Positions 34,577-46,910 of a DNA stretch of 64,000 nt are shown piece after piece. Position numbers and translations under genes: made by a program. The stretch's first letter is position 1. Each line of letters begins with the position of its first letter. Under the pieces are notes generated by a model. It was not told the origin of the DNA, did not search any database, and saw only the letters and a program-made list of their open reading frames with translations. Origin of the DNA: Dolomedes plantarius (taxonomy: Eukaryota; Arthropoda; Arachnida; Araneae; Dolomedidae); assembly GCA_907164885.2 (NCBI GenBank), contig OU015490.1, positions 10,394,516 through 10,458,515 on the forward strand. The letters are read 5' to 3'.

Positions 34577-34750
34577 TCAGCCAGATGATGGCCGAATGGC
34601 AAGTCGCTGGCTTTCGGTTCAGATCCTATGGGTTTGAGTTCCACTGTCGTCATGGATGTTAGTAGCCGTTCAGAATCGGCTTTAAAGTGTAGGTCCCGGT
34701 CTACTTAGCCCTTGTGTAGCAAAATGTTGACCGTAGCGCTCCAAACCAAA
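34577..34750 (+). repeat. tRNA-derived SINE
   Basis: The head has an A box (GATGGCCGAATGGCAAGTCGC, about 34587-34607) and a B box (GGTTTGAGTTCC, 34631-34642), like a Ser/Leu-type tRNA. The body ends with a conserved tail (CTACTTAGCCCTTGTGTAGC ... TTGACCGTAGCGCTCC) that recurs near 32622, 43130 and 11891. An RNA polymerase III internal promoter is expected. Confidence 0.75.
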
Positions 34751-34979
34751 AGGATTTCAGGGTTTTCAATCTGGGCCGATGAAAGTGGTAACATTTTTTG
34801 TGATTGGCCTAAAGTACAAGATGTGTTCAGAAATAGACTGAACCCTTTAAAAAGCACGCCAGCTGACAAAGAGAATGCCCTGAGGCTACTGGGTGCCCCT
34901 AACGGCAGGTTTTTATAAGAAACTGACATTTTCCAAGTTCCACTATGAACATTAAGCCAAGTTCTCTCTGCTTCCGAAA

Positions 34980-35636
34980 CGTTACACAGCATGACTTCTG
35001 CTCAGTTTTTAGAGCTGAAATCATTGCTATAAAAGAGGCACTTAGGGCTTTGTGTCTGAAATTTCATGTGCAGACATTTGGATCCTGACTGATAGCCGCA
35101 GTGCTATACAACATCTGAGTAACTGGACCAAAGTTGGTGACAGAGCATCTCTGTCGATACTTAAAGACCTTAAGGAGCTTTCACGGCAGCACAGGATTTA
35201 CTTCCAGCAGGTTCCTTCACATATAGGTCTCCATGGAAACCGACCTCAGGTGTCTGTCTGACCTTTTCCGAAATATGCTCAAAAATAAAAATATCAAACC
35301 AGAAATTATATTTGACTCCTCCGTCCCACTCCTGGTATTCTGAGAAATCCCCTGTTGGTGCCTTCACAATTAAAAGGGACAGGGCATTCCAGGTCATCAT
35401 CGGTAGACTCAGGTAGTGAGTGGAGATATCGGGAGCCTTACTTTTGTCAATGGACAGAAACTTTTTGAAGTTTGGCTTCCGAATCTCTTGTCCACCTATT
35501 GAACAGCGTGGGGCTGCTGCATGAGGACCTATGTACTGCGCCTCTTCTCGTGTAGGACTTTGTTAGAGTCCACGACCTCTTGGACCTGGTATAGCCTTCG
35601 GCCAGACCTTGAGGATTAAGCCACAACAACAACGTA
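34980..35636 (+). pseudogene. Non-LTR retrotransposon fragment, RNase H region and 3' end
   Basis: Translations across frames give an RNase H domain: FRAEIIAIKEALRAL (acidic Glu), IWILTDSRSAIQHLSNW (catalytic Asp), and IYFQQVPSHIGLHGN (His). It is followed by the typical C-terminal stretch SVGLLHEDL...FVRVHDLLDLV. The segment ends in AAGCCACAACAACAACG, a short repeat tail as in 3' ends of such elements. The first catalytic Asp is not visible, and frameshifts and stops are present. The upstream part, including RT, is missing, consistent with 5' truncation on insertion. Confidence 0.8.
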
Positions 35637-35842
35637 GCATTCCTCTTGTGGCGCCGAGATTGTTTACATTACCTGTGTTTGATTTGTCGTATCACGTAGA
35701 CAATGGGTTGAGCTATGTGACTGGTTAAAAGTTTTTATAGCTGACGCTTTAAACTGAAAGCAGTGTGAATAAGGCCTTAGTCGTCGAGCGACATACTTTG
35801 AACTGAGCCCAGTCACAAGTTGTTCGTCAGATTAGTGACTAA

Positions 35843-36438
35843 ATGGCATTTAAAAAACAAGAGGTGTGTATGAAATTTTGCTTTAAAGACTGTAAAAATT
35901 ATACGAAGACATTTTAATTCTTTAACAAAGCACATGGGGAGGACGAGGGCAATGCTATGAGTTTTTTTAAAGAGGGCAGAATATTGGTCCGTGCTATGTC
36001 AGGCCTGGGCGACCTTCCACATTAACGGAAAACGACCATGTCCAGAGAGTTGTCACTCGTAGTAATTGTTGTTTAAGTCCCCAAGAAGTTGCTTGAATTC
36101 TGAATAAACCAGTAGAGGTCTAAATTATGGAAAAATAAGATTTGGATGTTGACCCATGACACTGCGCGGGTTCCCTCGTCGATCCTCATCCACAGTTTTC
36201 AGGAAAAATATCAAATTTCCTTTGTGCCCCATCCACCTTTTCTCCTTACTTCAACCAAGGTGAATTTTCACCCTTTCCCAACTTAAAAACCTCTTTGAAA
36301 GGACGTCGTTTCCAAAGCTCAGAGAAGTTTCGGGAAAATGCGATAAAAGAACTAGGGCTATCTAAAATATCCCAATCCAATATAGGAAGGAATGTTGGAA
36401 ACGATGTATTGTCAGTAAATGGAACTGATATGGAGTGA
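35843..36438 (+). pseudogene. Mariner transposase remnant (SETMAR-like), internally deleted
   Basis: It starts MAFKKQEVCMKFCFK, the mariner helix-turn-helix beginning, and has a GRPSTLTENDHVQ stretch. It then jumps to the C-terminal catalytic part WMLTHDTARVPSS...PHPPF and NLKTSLKGRRFQSSEKFRE. The first catalytic Asp region (GDETW in the family) is lost in the deletion. In the second, the aspartates are degraded (HDT for HDN). Several frame changes occur. No clear terminal inverted repeats. Confidence 0.75.
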
Positions 36439-36469
36439 AAAGGGCTTAAAGTGAGCTGTAAAATGAGCA

Positions 36470-38360
36470 ATATTCTTTAAAACAAAATTTCGGTATTTCT
36501 TTGTACACGCTTCGCATTTCTTCTCTTTTAAGCCAGCGACAAAGAATGACGGCTTTTTGTATTCATTTCTCTTTTACTCACACAACATGATGAATTTTTT
36601 CCACAACAACTACTTGACATATGCTTCGCTGCCATGCATTACTGTTCTTTCCAAAGTTTGGACGCCACTGAGATGTGCGGTCGCCAGTCGACTGAGATTC
36701 TGATAGGTTTTAGGGTCTCCGTATATAATGGTCAAGCGTGTAGTCAGTGGTGAAGAAATTGGTTGCTGAGATACATTAAATATCGAATTAAAATAGGAAG
36801 CAAAGAACAGTATATAGCATTCTATCGTCATTTTTAATCAGAGTAAAAAGGATGTCCCCATTCATGCTTAAAACAGTTTGATTTTATGAAAAAGCCTTCA
36901 TATTTGTGTATTGTGTTCTATGAAACCCTACAATGTTTATTTCATGACAATTTTTCCATATATCACTGTATATTTCTATTTAAGTCGCAAATTTCTCTTA
37001 TACATGTTCCCGATAAGCCCTTGAGAATTTTTTTTCCCAACGAGTCAGCAATTTTATTTCTCGACAGTTTCTTTTAAAGTCTTTACGCATTTGGATTTGC
37101 CAGTGGTCTTTCCGACTGCAAAAAGTTTAACCGTTTGTGTCTGGTTTATTTACTGTCGCCGCAGGCAATCTCACTGCTTTTTGCAAAAGTTAAAGGATGG
37201 TAGCTTGCAAATATCATAGCTTAGGTAGGAAATCAAATTATTTTTACCCATGAGGAACTATGATTATTAACTGTGCATTATATATATATATTTTCAATTT
37301 ATTTTGGTTACCACATTTTAGAGTTATTTAAAGTAGTTTGGGGAAATAATTATTAGCATTCTTTTAGAACTTAAACTTTCTGATATTTTTTTTTTCTTAC
37401 AAATCAGTACCTTACAATTAGTGGTATATTAAATAAGAGAGTTAACCAGTGAAATCCTTAATAATTTAAACTACAGATTAAAAAAAATTAAGATTTTCTA
37501 TATAAACAATTAAAAATTACGTTCTATTCGAACTGAGCCAAGGTAGGCTAAGTGCCCACTCAGAACACCTTGTCTGAAATTAAAGATGAGCTTAATTCAC
37601 AGTTATTTAAAGAGAATATCGTAAAGATTTTCCATTTCTTGATTTATTTAGTTAGTTTTAGGGCTGATTTACTACTCTCTTTTTAAAAAAATTAGCTGAT
37701 GAATTAGTGACCATCCTTTAGTTATTGTATCAGGAATTTAAAAGAAATGTCCTGTATTATGCTGAGTAAAATATGTTTAAAAAGGCTCGTAAAATTTCTG
37801 AATTTGTTAACTTCCTGTCTTGAATAGGCACCTATATTAAATATTTCAATTCTTGACAGATGTTTTGAAATCCTGTGATGTGTTGAATATGTCTGTCAAC
37901 AGATTTCAATGTGCGTTTTATCAACGGTTGTCTGATTTGTTTTCTGCTGTTTTACTTATTGCTATAGCAATGAGAAACAGTACTGATTTTTGCTCAGTGG
38001 ATGCTTTCAATTTCAGTTGTCCTATTTAAAATAACGCGATATCTCAGAATATAATCTGTTGAAAATTGTCTTTAGTTTTGTTCTAGATAGGAAGATAACT
38101 TCGAGGAAAAATATTTCACTAAAATGTTTAAATGAAAGTTTTGTCCTCATAATGTAATATGTACGTATAATAAAAAACAAAAATTCAAACACAGATCTGT
38201 ATTTTATTTATAGAAACATAAAATCTGTACAATGGAACTCAAGACAAAACTTCTGGTATTACACAACTGCTTTATATATATATATATATACAACCAAAGG
38301 TATTTATTTATGATATACTTACGAACAGATGAAAGCTTTATGAACATGAACTACTGAACA
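36470..38360. other. AT-rich spacer
   Basis: No family-level match. Short frames at 36610-36831 (minus) and 36886-37077 (plus) have no recognisable motif. The region lies downstream of the host gene that ends near 38370. Confidence 0.55.
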
Positions 38361-38372
38361 TTTTAGCTGTAT

Positions 38373-38378
38373 TTTATT
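38373..38378 (-). terminator. Candidate polyadenylation signal
   Basis: AATAAA on the minus strand, about 90 bases downstream of the stop codon of the secreted-peptide gene. Further AATAAA motifs follow at lower coordinates. Confidence 0.5.
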
Positions 38379-38468
38379 AGAGAATGAATACTATTTTTGA
38401 CTTGAGTATATCTATATTACAACACCTCTGAGAATGGCTTGTCTGTGTGTCACACGAATGTGCAGGAT

Positions 38469-41257
38469 TTACCATCCATGGTGTTTTTCCCAACCATGGT
38501 GTTCAATATGATGGTGCTGCTGTTTCTTCCTGTAAAATTAATAAAATTGGTTTCACGTATATTGTTTAAGCAAGTTCAATTTTAAGATACAGTTAAAACA
38601 AAGACTTGTATTTACAAAATGTATTATATTTGTAGTCAGTGAAAGTTTTATTTCAAAGTATTGAAATACTATGTATTTCAAACTATAGCACTGAATTTTA
38701 CATCAATAGTACTCCTACATAATACTTTATATAAAAGTATAAATAATACTCTTTGCAACACTTATTTCCAAGTATTTAAATAAGAATTGAGAAGAAAGAT
38801 AAGAGGTTTTCTAAACAAGTCTGCTATAACAGAGCAAAAATATTTTGTATAAACATATATTAACAAAGCAAGATAAATTGAATAAAGCAGGGATTTAAAG
38901 CAACTATTATCATAACTATTACTTACTACATTTAAATAACAGAAGTTATATATAAAGAAACAAAAATGTTCCTTCAGGAACAAAAATGCTTAAATCTCTC
39001 TTTTAAAGTTTGTTTAACGTTTTTTCAAGAGTTTTTAATGTTACTAAGGGTTAAAAAATATTTTAATTTAAGGCAAATATTTCTGCAGTTATAAATATTA
39101 AATTTTCATAGTCTTTAGCGAAAATAAGCACTTAATACTATAAAAGTAAATAACATAAAAGTAGAAATATTATAAAAGAAAATAATATAAAAGTAGTTGC
39201 AATAAATTGTATTTTAAATTTTATTAGTAACTGTTATGTAAATTAATGTAAAAACAATAACGATACATTATGGAGAACAAGTTTAAATGATACAGTCATC
39301 AGAAAAAGCAATGTCATAGGATTTACTATCAAGACAATAAAAAAATACAGAATAATTTAATAACTAATTAATAAATTAAGAACTACAATAAGAGAAATAA
39401 ACTGCACATTACTTAGATTGTATAACTAAGAAGTAAAAAAAACTTAATCTCGTTATGAAAGATTCAAAATGAACAAAGTTTATGTATGTTGCAAAATTCT
39501 ATGATAAACATACAAGTAAAAAATATTATGATTAATGACTATAGAGAATTTACAATACCATGAACATGACTAAAACAAATTTATTTTGTGTGTGCGAAAT
39601 CCAGTAAATTTTTCAATTTATTCCTCTTATACATTTTATAATCTGTATAGTAACTGGTACTTAAATTTTAAAAAATCTAAATATAGGTTTTGGTGATATT
39701 TGCATTATGAAATCGTATTATTAATACATAGCAATAAGTTTTAGGAAAATATGCAAAATCTACTATGAATTTCACGTCCTTCTATGCTACTATACAGAAG
39801 TTGAAGATTATTCCAGGATTTAGACTATTAGAATGTTGGCAGAATATTTTCAGTCTGATGTTTCATTTCAAAATGTTTAGGTTTATAAGTCCAAAGCTCA
39901 ACTTGAATATAAACTATCCTATTTTCTCGAGGAATAGTATTAGAGCTGTGTTCTGTTTGTGTAATTTTCTTTCCTGAATGGTGATTGCATTGATCACTCA
40001 TTCTTGGTGGTAATTTATGTTGTTTGTCTCTCGGGGAATCTTTTAATAAATCCGTCGTGGAATATCATTGCTGGGAAAGATTTAAGAATTTTTTTCTTTT
40101 TCTTAAAAATCCAATTAATTTGTTTTGCCAGTTCTTCAGTTATGCTAGATGTTTAAAATTGGTTATGTTTTCACGTGAAAAAGGAAATTAGCAAATAAAG
40201 AATATTTTTTATGGTAAAATATCTTTCTTATGAAAAAAAGAATTTTTTAAAAAAATTTCTCCGATTCTTTTAACCTACGGTTACAATATTTTATTTTCAC
40301 GAAGGAAACTCTTAATTTGTGTTGCCACTTTAAAATGCAAAAGAAGGTAAATTAAATATGATCAAATATTTAAGAAACGGCTCAAAGGGAAATATTGAGA
40401 GACCCAATTGTGCAAACATTAAATTTAACGTAATTTTATTTCTGGAGCATACCGTTAACATAAAAAACTCATTTTTCTTACCTTTATAAATATTTAAAGT
40501 TTTATGAACAGTTATTTTTTTAATCTTAAACAAATCAGTTAAGGCTCTTTATGTATATCAAAGAAAAAATAATAATGTAGTTAGAGTTATTCGTTTAGTG
40601 GGTATATATATATATATGTATATATAAAGTAAACATTCATAAGATTTTGAAATTTTTAAAGACTAATGTTTAAATTTTTATATCTTTAGTGATCTTTTTA
40701 CAAACATATATTTAATGAAAGAATAATTAAAAAGTACATTTAAAGGGAACAAATTAAATTTTTTCTACCTCATTTGTCCTTAAAATAGGAATTTGTCCTT
40801 AAAATCTAGGCTGTTGCCTAGGAAACCTCATTTGTTATTAAATATCCCTTTATTTATTTATTTAAAAAAATTATGTTTTTTTAACATAAGTTTCCATTTA
40901 TTCCTACTCGTAAGCATAATTCCCAAAAGCCCCGAAATACTGACTGTCTGTCGCTCTGACATTTATTAACACACCACGTGCCTGGGAATGTTTTCATTAC
41001 ATTATCCGCATTCTGCGAGTGACGAACTCCCCGCATATCTATGTCTAGGAAATGCGAGATATTACTTACTCAACCATGATGGGAATTGGCATTGGGAGAA
41101 CGAGCAACTTCTTCTTCTTGAGGGCCAGTTTTGTCAGAAAGAGGGCCTTCATTATTTTCTTCTTATCCACTGCTAGCGCCTGGGTCTCCTCAATCACCGC
41201 TGGACTCAGGAGGAGGAGGCAGAGAACTAAAAGACCGCAAAGCACTCGGGTGTTCAT
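38469..41257 (-). CDS. Small secreted Lys/His-rich peptide, two coding exons (41070-41257 and 38469-38529)
   Basis: I infer a spliced gene. Exon with start: ATG at 41257, 62 codons plus 2 nt, ending at a consensus donor (GA|GTAAGTA, intron from 41069). Second coding exon: acceptor ATTTTACAG| at 38530, then 61 nt to TAA at 38469-38471. The phases fit, giving 82 residues. Residues 1 to about 27 form a signal peptide (MNTRVLCGLLVLCLLLLSPA). The mature part has no Cys, begins VDKKKIMKAL, has a KKKK run and a Pro/Met stretch (LPMPIPIMV), and ends His-rich (QQHHHIEHHGWEKHHGW, an HHGW repeat). The start exon also has a good acceptor just upstream (TTTTCGCAG| at 41278), so a 5' UTR exon should exist. 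Function unknown: cationic secreted, cuticle/gland or metal-binding roles are all guesses. I recognise no family. Confidence 0.72.
38530..41069 (-). other. Intron of the secreted-peptide gene
   Basis: About 2.5 kb, GT...AG ends (GTAAGT donor at 41069, TTTTACAG acceptor at 38530). AT-rich, without recognisable elements except a short TA stretch near 40605. Confidence 0.65.
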
Positions 41258-41277
41258 GGTTCTTTTCACGGGCGGCG
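41258..41277 (-). other. 5' UTR part of the start-codon exon
   Basis: Twenty bases between the acceptor CTCTTTTCGCAG| and the ATG at 41257. The bases are in frame with, and open to, the reading frame that follows. Confidence 0.6.
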
Positions 41278-41680
41278 CTGCGAAAAGAGATCTCGAGTAA
41301 TAAAATTGGAATAAAAGGATATAAAGCATTGTAGGGTTTTGTTAGGATGTTTTTGGGTGGAGAGCGATAGTAGGAGAAGCTATTTTTTCCCCTCCATTGG
41401 AGTGCTGCTGGTTAGAGTGTAAGCTTTCTCTTTCACACGGATATCTTATTTTAGTGGCAGGGGAATTTTGTTTATTTTTTTTCCGAATAGGAAGAGAATT
41501 TAAATAAAGCGCAATTCAATTGCTCCTTCCTTCGCTTTTTTCTATAACCTTCAGATGGGAAATGGGTTGAAGAAATTTTATTTCTACTCCGATACTGATA
41601 AATGAAAATGAATTATATCTCAGTAGTGTTTTGATAAAGAATAATTGAGATGGGTATATACATGTGCTTTATAAAAGGAA

Positions 41681-42240
41681 AAACTTATTTTTATATCTCT
41701 GTTTTATAGCATTTTATATAGCTTTTGTTATCAAGTAACACTAACAGCACCTGTATCCATAATATTAATAGACATATTTATATATTGCCTTTATATATCT
41801 GTCGTCTATTTATAGGTTAATGATAATTTTCCCGATTTCTCATCTTTAAAAAGACATTTATCTCTGAGAAAAATTGATTTTTTTATCTCTGTTTTATATC
41901 ATTTTATATAGCTTTCGTTATCAAGTAACACTAACAACGCCTGTATCCATAATATTGACAAACATATTTATATATTGAATTTATATATCTGTAGTCTAGT
42001 TATAGGTAAATAAAAATTTTCACGATTTATCATCTTCAAAAAGACGTTTATCTCTGAGAAAAATTGATTTTTTATCTCTTTTTTATAACATTTTATATAG
42101 CTTTTGTTATCAAGTAACACTAACAACGCCTGTATCCATAATATTGGCAGACATATTTATATATTGCATTGTATATATCTGTACTCTATTTATCTGTTAA
42201 TGAAAATTTTCACGAAGTAGCATCTTTAAAAAGACGTATC
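41681..42240. repeat. About 190-bp tandem repeat, three copies
   Basis: The sequence CATTTTATATAGCTTTTGTT followed by ATCAAGTAACACTAACA recurs near 41711, 41901 and 42090, with the flanking units ...CCTGTATCCATAATATT... and ...AAAAAGACGTTTATCTC in register. Confidence 0.93.
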
Positions 42241-43004
42241 TAAAATTCCTTGCAAAATTTTCCTATGAATTATCAACACAGTCTCTATCTATTATTTTCA
42301 TTCGACTGTCGGCAGAATTTTAGATTTAGAGTGATAATCTAAAACATATTTTCTTAAAGGAATATATTAAAAAATATTTAACGTTTTAAATGGATTAAAC
42401 ATTATATAATTAACTTTCTTAAACTCCTGAAGACAATTTTAAAAAAATCTCTTTGTAGAAAAATGAAAGAAATAAAGCAATTAGAGCTATTGGTTCAACA
42501 GATTCATCAAAAACAAGACATGCTTAAATTTTTTGAGTTTCAAATTTTTTAATCAAAATTTCAAATTATTTTAATGTGTTTTGAATCCTTAATGATCTTA
42601 ATCGAAAGAGTGAAAAATATATTCTTTAAATAAAATAAACGATATTTCTTAACCCAAACACCTTTTATAAATAAAAATAATTATAATAATAATGATAATA
42701 GTAATAATAATAATAATAAATTCTCAGTTTCTATGAACTATCATTTCTGAACATCGAAGGTTCAATATATGTCAGAATATGTGTTACACGTTATTAAAGA
42801 ATGTACTTGGAATTCAAACACAGACGAGACCACAATATCTGAAACCCAAAACAGGTAAATCACGTGTGTTAAAAATCCTTTAACGTAAGGATGTGGAAAA
42901 GAGCAAAGGGTCTTCGCAGTAAAACCACAAGTTTAACTGCGAACATTTCCCTATTCTATTTACTGCGAGTTTTATGTTCGGAGTAAATAAAAAAGGATTA
43001 TCCT

Positions 43005-43175
43005 GATGTTAATCGCTTGGCAATTGCTGGAATGGGTAAGATGCTAGTTTTGGAGCAAGAACTCGGGAGGTTCAAATCTACGGCATAGCCGAGTGACATT
43101 GATTTTAACATTCAGGTTCTAGACTGCTTAGCCCTAACTTTGAAAATATGGCCGTAGTTCTCCAAATCAATTATA
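43005..43175 (+). repeat. Decayed tRNA-derived SINE
   Basis: B box (GAGGTTCAAATCTA, about 43067-43080), a degraded A-box region upstream, and the same tail as 34577-34750 (GACTGCTTAGCCCT ... GGCCGTAGTTCTCCAAA). Confidence 0.6.
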
Positions 43176-46100
43176 CAATAATCTAAGCAAATTGAACGTA
43201 CTTTTACATGTATTAAAGTTTCTCTTCTAGGCATCTTATAAAACATACTACTAGATAAAAGGGCGGGAGATTCTGTATTTTCTTCTTGTTTAAAATCTCA
43301 TCTGTTTTAATACTTTATATGCTTTTTTGAACGCTATTAGATGAAACTATTAGTTAAACTGATAATTTTTTTATTGATTTGCTGGCCATAAATAATTTTT
43401 TTGCTATTAAATTACGCATATTTACTTTTATAATAATGTCGTAGTTCTAATGAGAAATGCAGGAAGTTATTTTTCAATAAAATTCCATTAAAAATTAAAT
43501 TTTCGGTAACATAACATTTAAACAACAACAAAAATGATCAATATTAGAATCCGGCTTAAAACCGATCGAATTTACCTTTTCATTCTATAATTACCTGTAT
43601 TAAAAGACGCTTAATTTAACCAAACATTAAAAACGCATTATCTGAAATGCGATTGTAACCCAAGTATTTTAGCAACAATAGATCTTAAGTGTAGATGCTC
43701 AGAGACAATGGGGAAGATTATAAGAGTATAAGTCTCAAAGAAAATTTTATATTTTGCTTAAAATATACAATCTGAAATAAACTTTTAATTAAAACTCAAA
43801 AACAATGTCGGTGAATTAATTTTATTTGAAGATATCCTTCATATTCAATAGTGGTAACTTTTTAAATGGGAATATTAATTATAATTTCTCATTATTAAAA
43901 TGATTTAAAATAATGAAATAACCCCAAGCATTGTTTACACAACAAATTAGAATATAATACAATATTTTTAATAGTTTTAGATTAAAATAAATATGTACAA
44001 AAATATATATAATATATATACTTTATAAGTCTATATTAATTCAAGCATAATATTATAACACTTCCTAAAGAGCTTGTACATAGCTGTGAGATATTTAAAG
44101 TTGTTTTTGTTGTTGTTGTTAATAAGCCCCTGGACTAAAAAATGTTAGACCAGGTCCATGAAGTTCTGACGTACTTAAAGTAAAACTCCTTAAATTTAAT
44201 AGCATTGTAACCCTTTACAGTTTACTATTTTTGAATTTTAAGTATTGTCTAGCCCCGTAAACTAAGCAGTGATGTTACATTGATCTGTGAAAATGAAAAT
44301 ATTACGAGCACATAGGTCAAAATTTCGAGTATTTTACACCTAAAATAAGGAGAAATTTATATGTATACGTACTCCATAAACTTATTTTATCATAATTTAA
44401 TACTCTTTAATCTTCAAAATAATACATAAGAAAATAAAGTTTTAAAATTTTGGCATTTAGGAAACCTGAAGAATCTAGATAAAGGATAATTTACAAGAGG
44501 GAGTTTGAACAAGAAATTTCGTCTGCATCTAAGAGTTTACTGATTAATAAATCATTTAAGATATATTCATTAGATAATGAAAAAGGTCAATAATTAGCTA
44601 ACAGTATAGAGAATAAATAAAATATAATTATTTTTTACTCAGGTCAAAATAGAGTCCTAATAATTATGTTAAACATCTAAAATTTTTGAAATTAATTCCC
44701 CAACAAACAAACTGTTTAAAAGTATAACAGTGCGCTATTCTCAATGGTATTATATAGATAAGACAATTTCTTCTTAACATACGAAACAAAAACTTTGGGA
44801 ATTCTCTTTAATAAGTATTTACTCAAGAAACTTCAAAAAGAGTTTGAGAATTCTTTTAAATTGCTATTCAAGTGCATGGGTCTTTACTCTGCATCGTAAG
44901 ATCTTTGTTAAACCTTTTGTTTATCTTCTGCTGTTCAAACTTAGTTGCTTCGTAAACATTCGATAAGCATTGTGTTCAAATTATCACACTATTTGCAATG
45001 CTTAAGGATGTTGACATATGCAAACGAGACAATCTTTGATGAGGATTTAATCAACATGTTTTTATGAAATTGGTTTTGTCCAAAGAAGTTATTATTTGCT
45101 TTGTGTTTTCATTGTCTAAGCTGTCTACTGCTTTTATGAAGTATAATTTTAAACTATAGGTAGCTTACAATTAACTTCTCTGTAAGAACATATCTTTTAC
45201 GTATGCGTCTGATACGTTAAATTTTACGTTAACGTATCGGAGGAAAAGATCAGAGTCTAACTGATTACGTTAGATTTTTCTCGGAAAAGGTTTTTCTAGA
45301 GATATATAAAATTATACATAATTTTGCAGAGATAATTTAAGAAATTCCTTCAAGCACTAAGTTATTTTTACTTATTTCCGATTCCGGACTTTTTTATAAT
45401 CTGAATTTAAGTACATGTCTTGGAAAATTATTACCAAAACTGAAACTTTCTGATAAGTAAAATTGTCTACCGAATTTAAAGAAAATCTGCTATGATAAAT
45501 TTCTTTTCAGTGAGATATTTGCCATGATTGTTTAAAGATGTATTGTTAATTTAAGCCGTATTGTTTAATTAAGGTTTTTTTTATTAATAATCGAAAAAAA
45601 ATCTAATAAAGAATTTCACCTTTTTGTAATTTCATTTTATGAAACTTTTGTTAATTTAGAGCCTCTAGAGAGTTTTAGTTTATTTGCAGATACTGGAATT
45701 AATTATGTCCCACATATGGTTCTAATTCTCTGTAACATATTTAAATAATTAATATTTACTACAAGAACACATCACCTACATAATTTTTCAACTGTATGCA
45801 CCTGATTTTAACAATTAAAAATTATGACGCTGCATTTAAACAAAATCTTATTAATGTTAAAATTTTGCGGAATATCACAATGTAGATCTGAAACATTTTG
45901 TAGAAACTTTGGAAGTATTCTCCGTTATTTGTTAAGAATAACTCACCATTTAAAATGAGTAATATTTTGAGAAATTGTGTTTCGATACAAAAATAGAACA
46001 TTTAAAAACTTCTTCTCGAATGCCTCTACACTCTAGGCAGTGGATTTCCCTGAAAGTTTATTCTAGTGCACCCAGTTATTGGAGTGTACCGACATCTGGT

Positions 46101-46399
46101 TCCTTTAAAGCAGGATCAGAGCTCCACATTTCATCTCCTTCTCCTCATGCCGTTTGACCGGATTCCGAAGGGTCGCATTCTATTTTGCTTTACTTTATTT
46201 TTTCATTCGGATTTTAAATTCAAAAACCCTTTTGTGCTTTATTCCTTTTTAACATCGACGTCGAAATTTTAGATGATTATAAAATGTCTAATCTAATTAA
46301 ACTTTTGTGTAGCAAAAGCATAGTACTTTTTGAAAGTAAGACAATTTAATTTCTCAAAAAAATGCTTTCAAGAATTCTTTAAATTTAGCAATTAGTTTA

Positions 46400-46910
46400 A
46401 AATGTACAATTGCTGAGTAATTTTCACTTACAGCTTTGTTTCTAAAGGTAATAGTTTTTGTTACATACTTGCTTTAGCCTAAAACATAAATTTAAGAGTG
46501 TATAAGGAAATTCTGTATGCTTTTTAAAATGTAAAATTCCATACCATAGTTGTAAACCTGTAGATGTTATTAACATATATAATACTTTATGTGAGAAAGA
46601 TTTCAGGTTTACACTAATAACAGAGAGGAACTGATAAGGGCTTACAAATTTCGAAATCAGTTTTAAATATAAATTGACTGAGTAATTTTCAGTTACAGCT
46701 TTGTGTCTAAAGGTAATAGTTTTTGTTACATACTTGCTTTAGCCTAAAACATAGATTTGAGAGTATATAAGAAAATTCTGTAAGCTTTTTAAAATGTAAA
46801 ATTCCATTCCATAGTTGTAAACCTGTAGATATTATTAACATATATAATACTTTATGTGAGAAAGATTTCAGACTTACACGAATAACAGAGAATGAGATGA
46901 ACTGATAAGG
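46400..46910. repeat. Tandem duplication, two units of about 265 bp
   Basis: Both units contain GAGTAATTTTCA, ACAGCTTTG, TAATAGTTTTTGTTACATAC, CCATAGTTGTAAACCTGTAG and end AACTGATAAGGG. Identity is high by eye, so the duplication is fairly recent. Confidence 0.93.

Noticed and set aside
41066..41329. Single-exon reading of the secreted peptide starting upstream at 41329
   Set aside because: The upstream residues are encoded by the acceptor tract (CTCTTTTCGCAG), and the frame ends right at a consensus donor; the spliced model is better.
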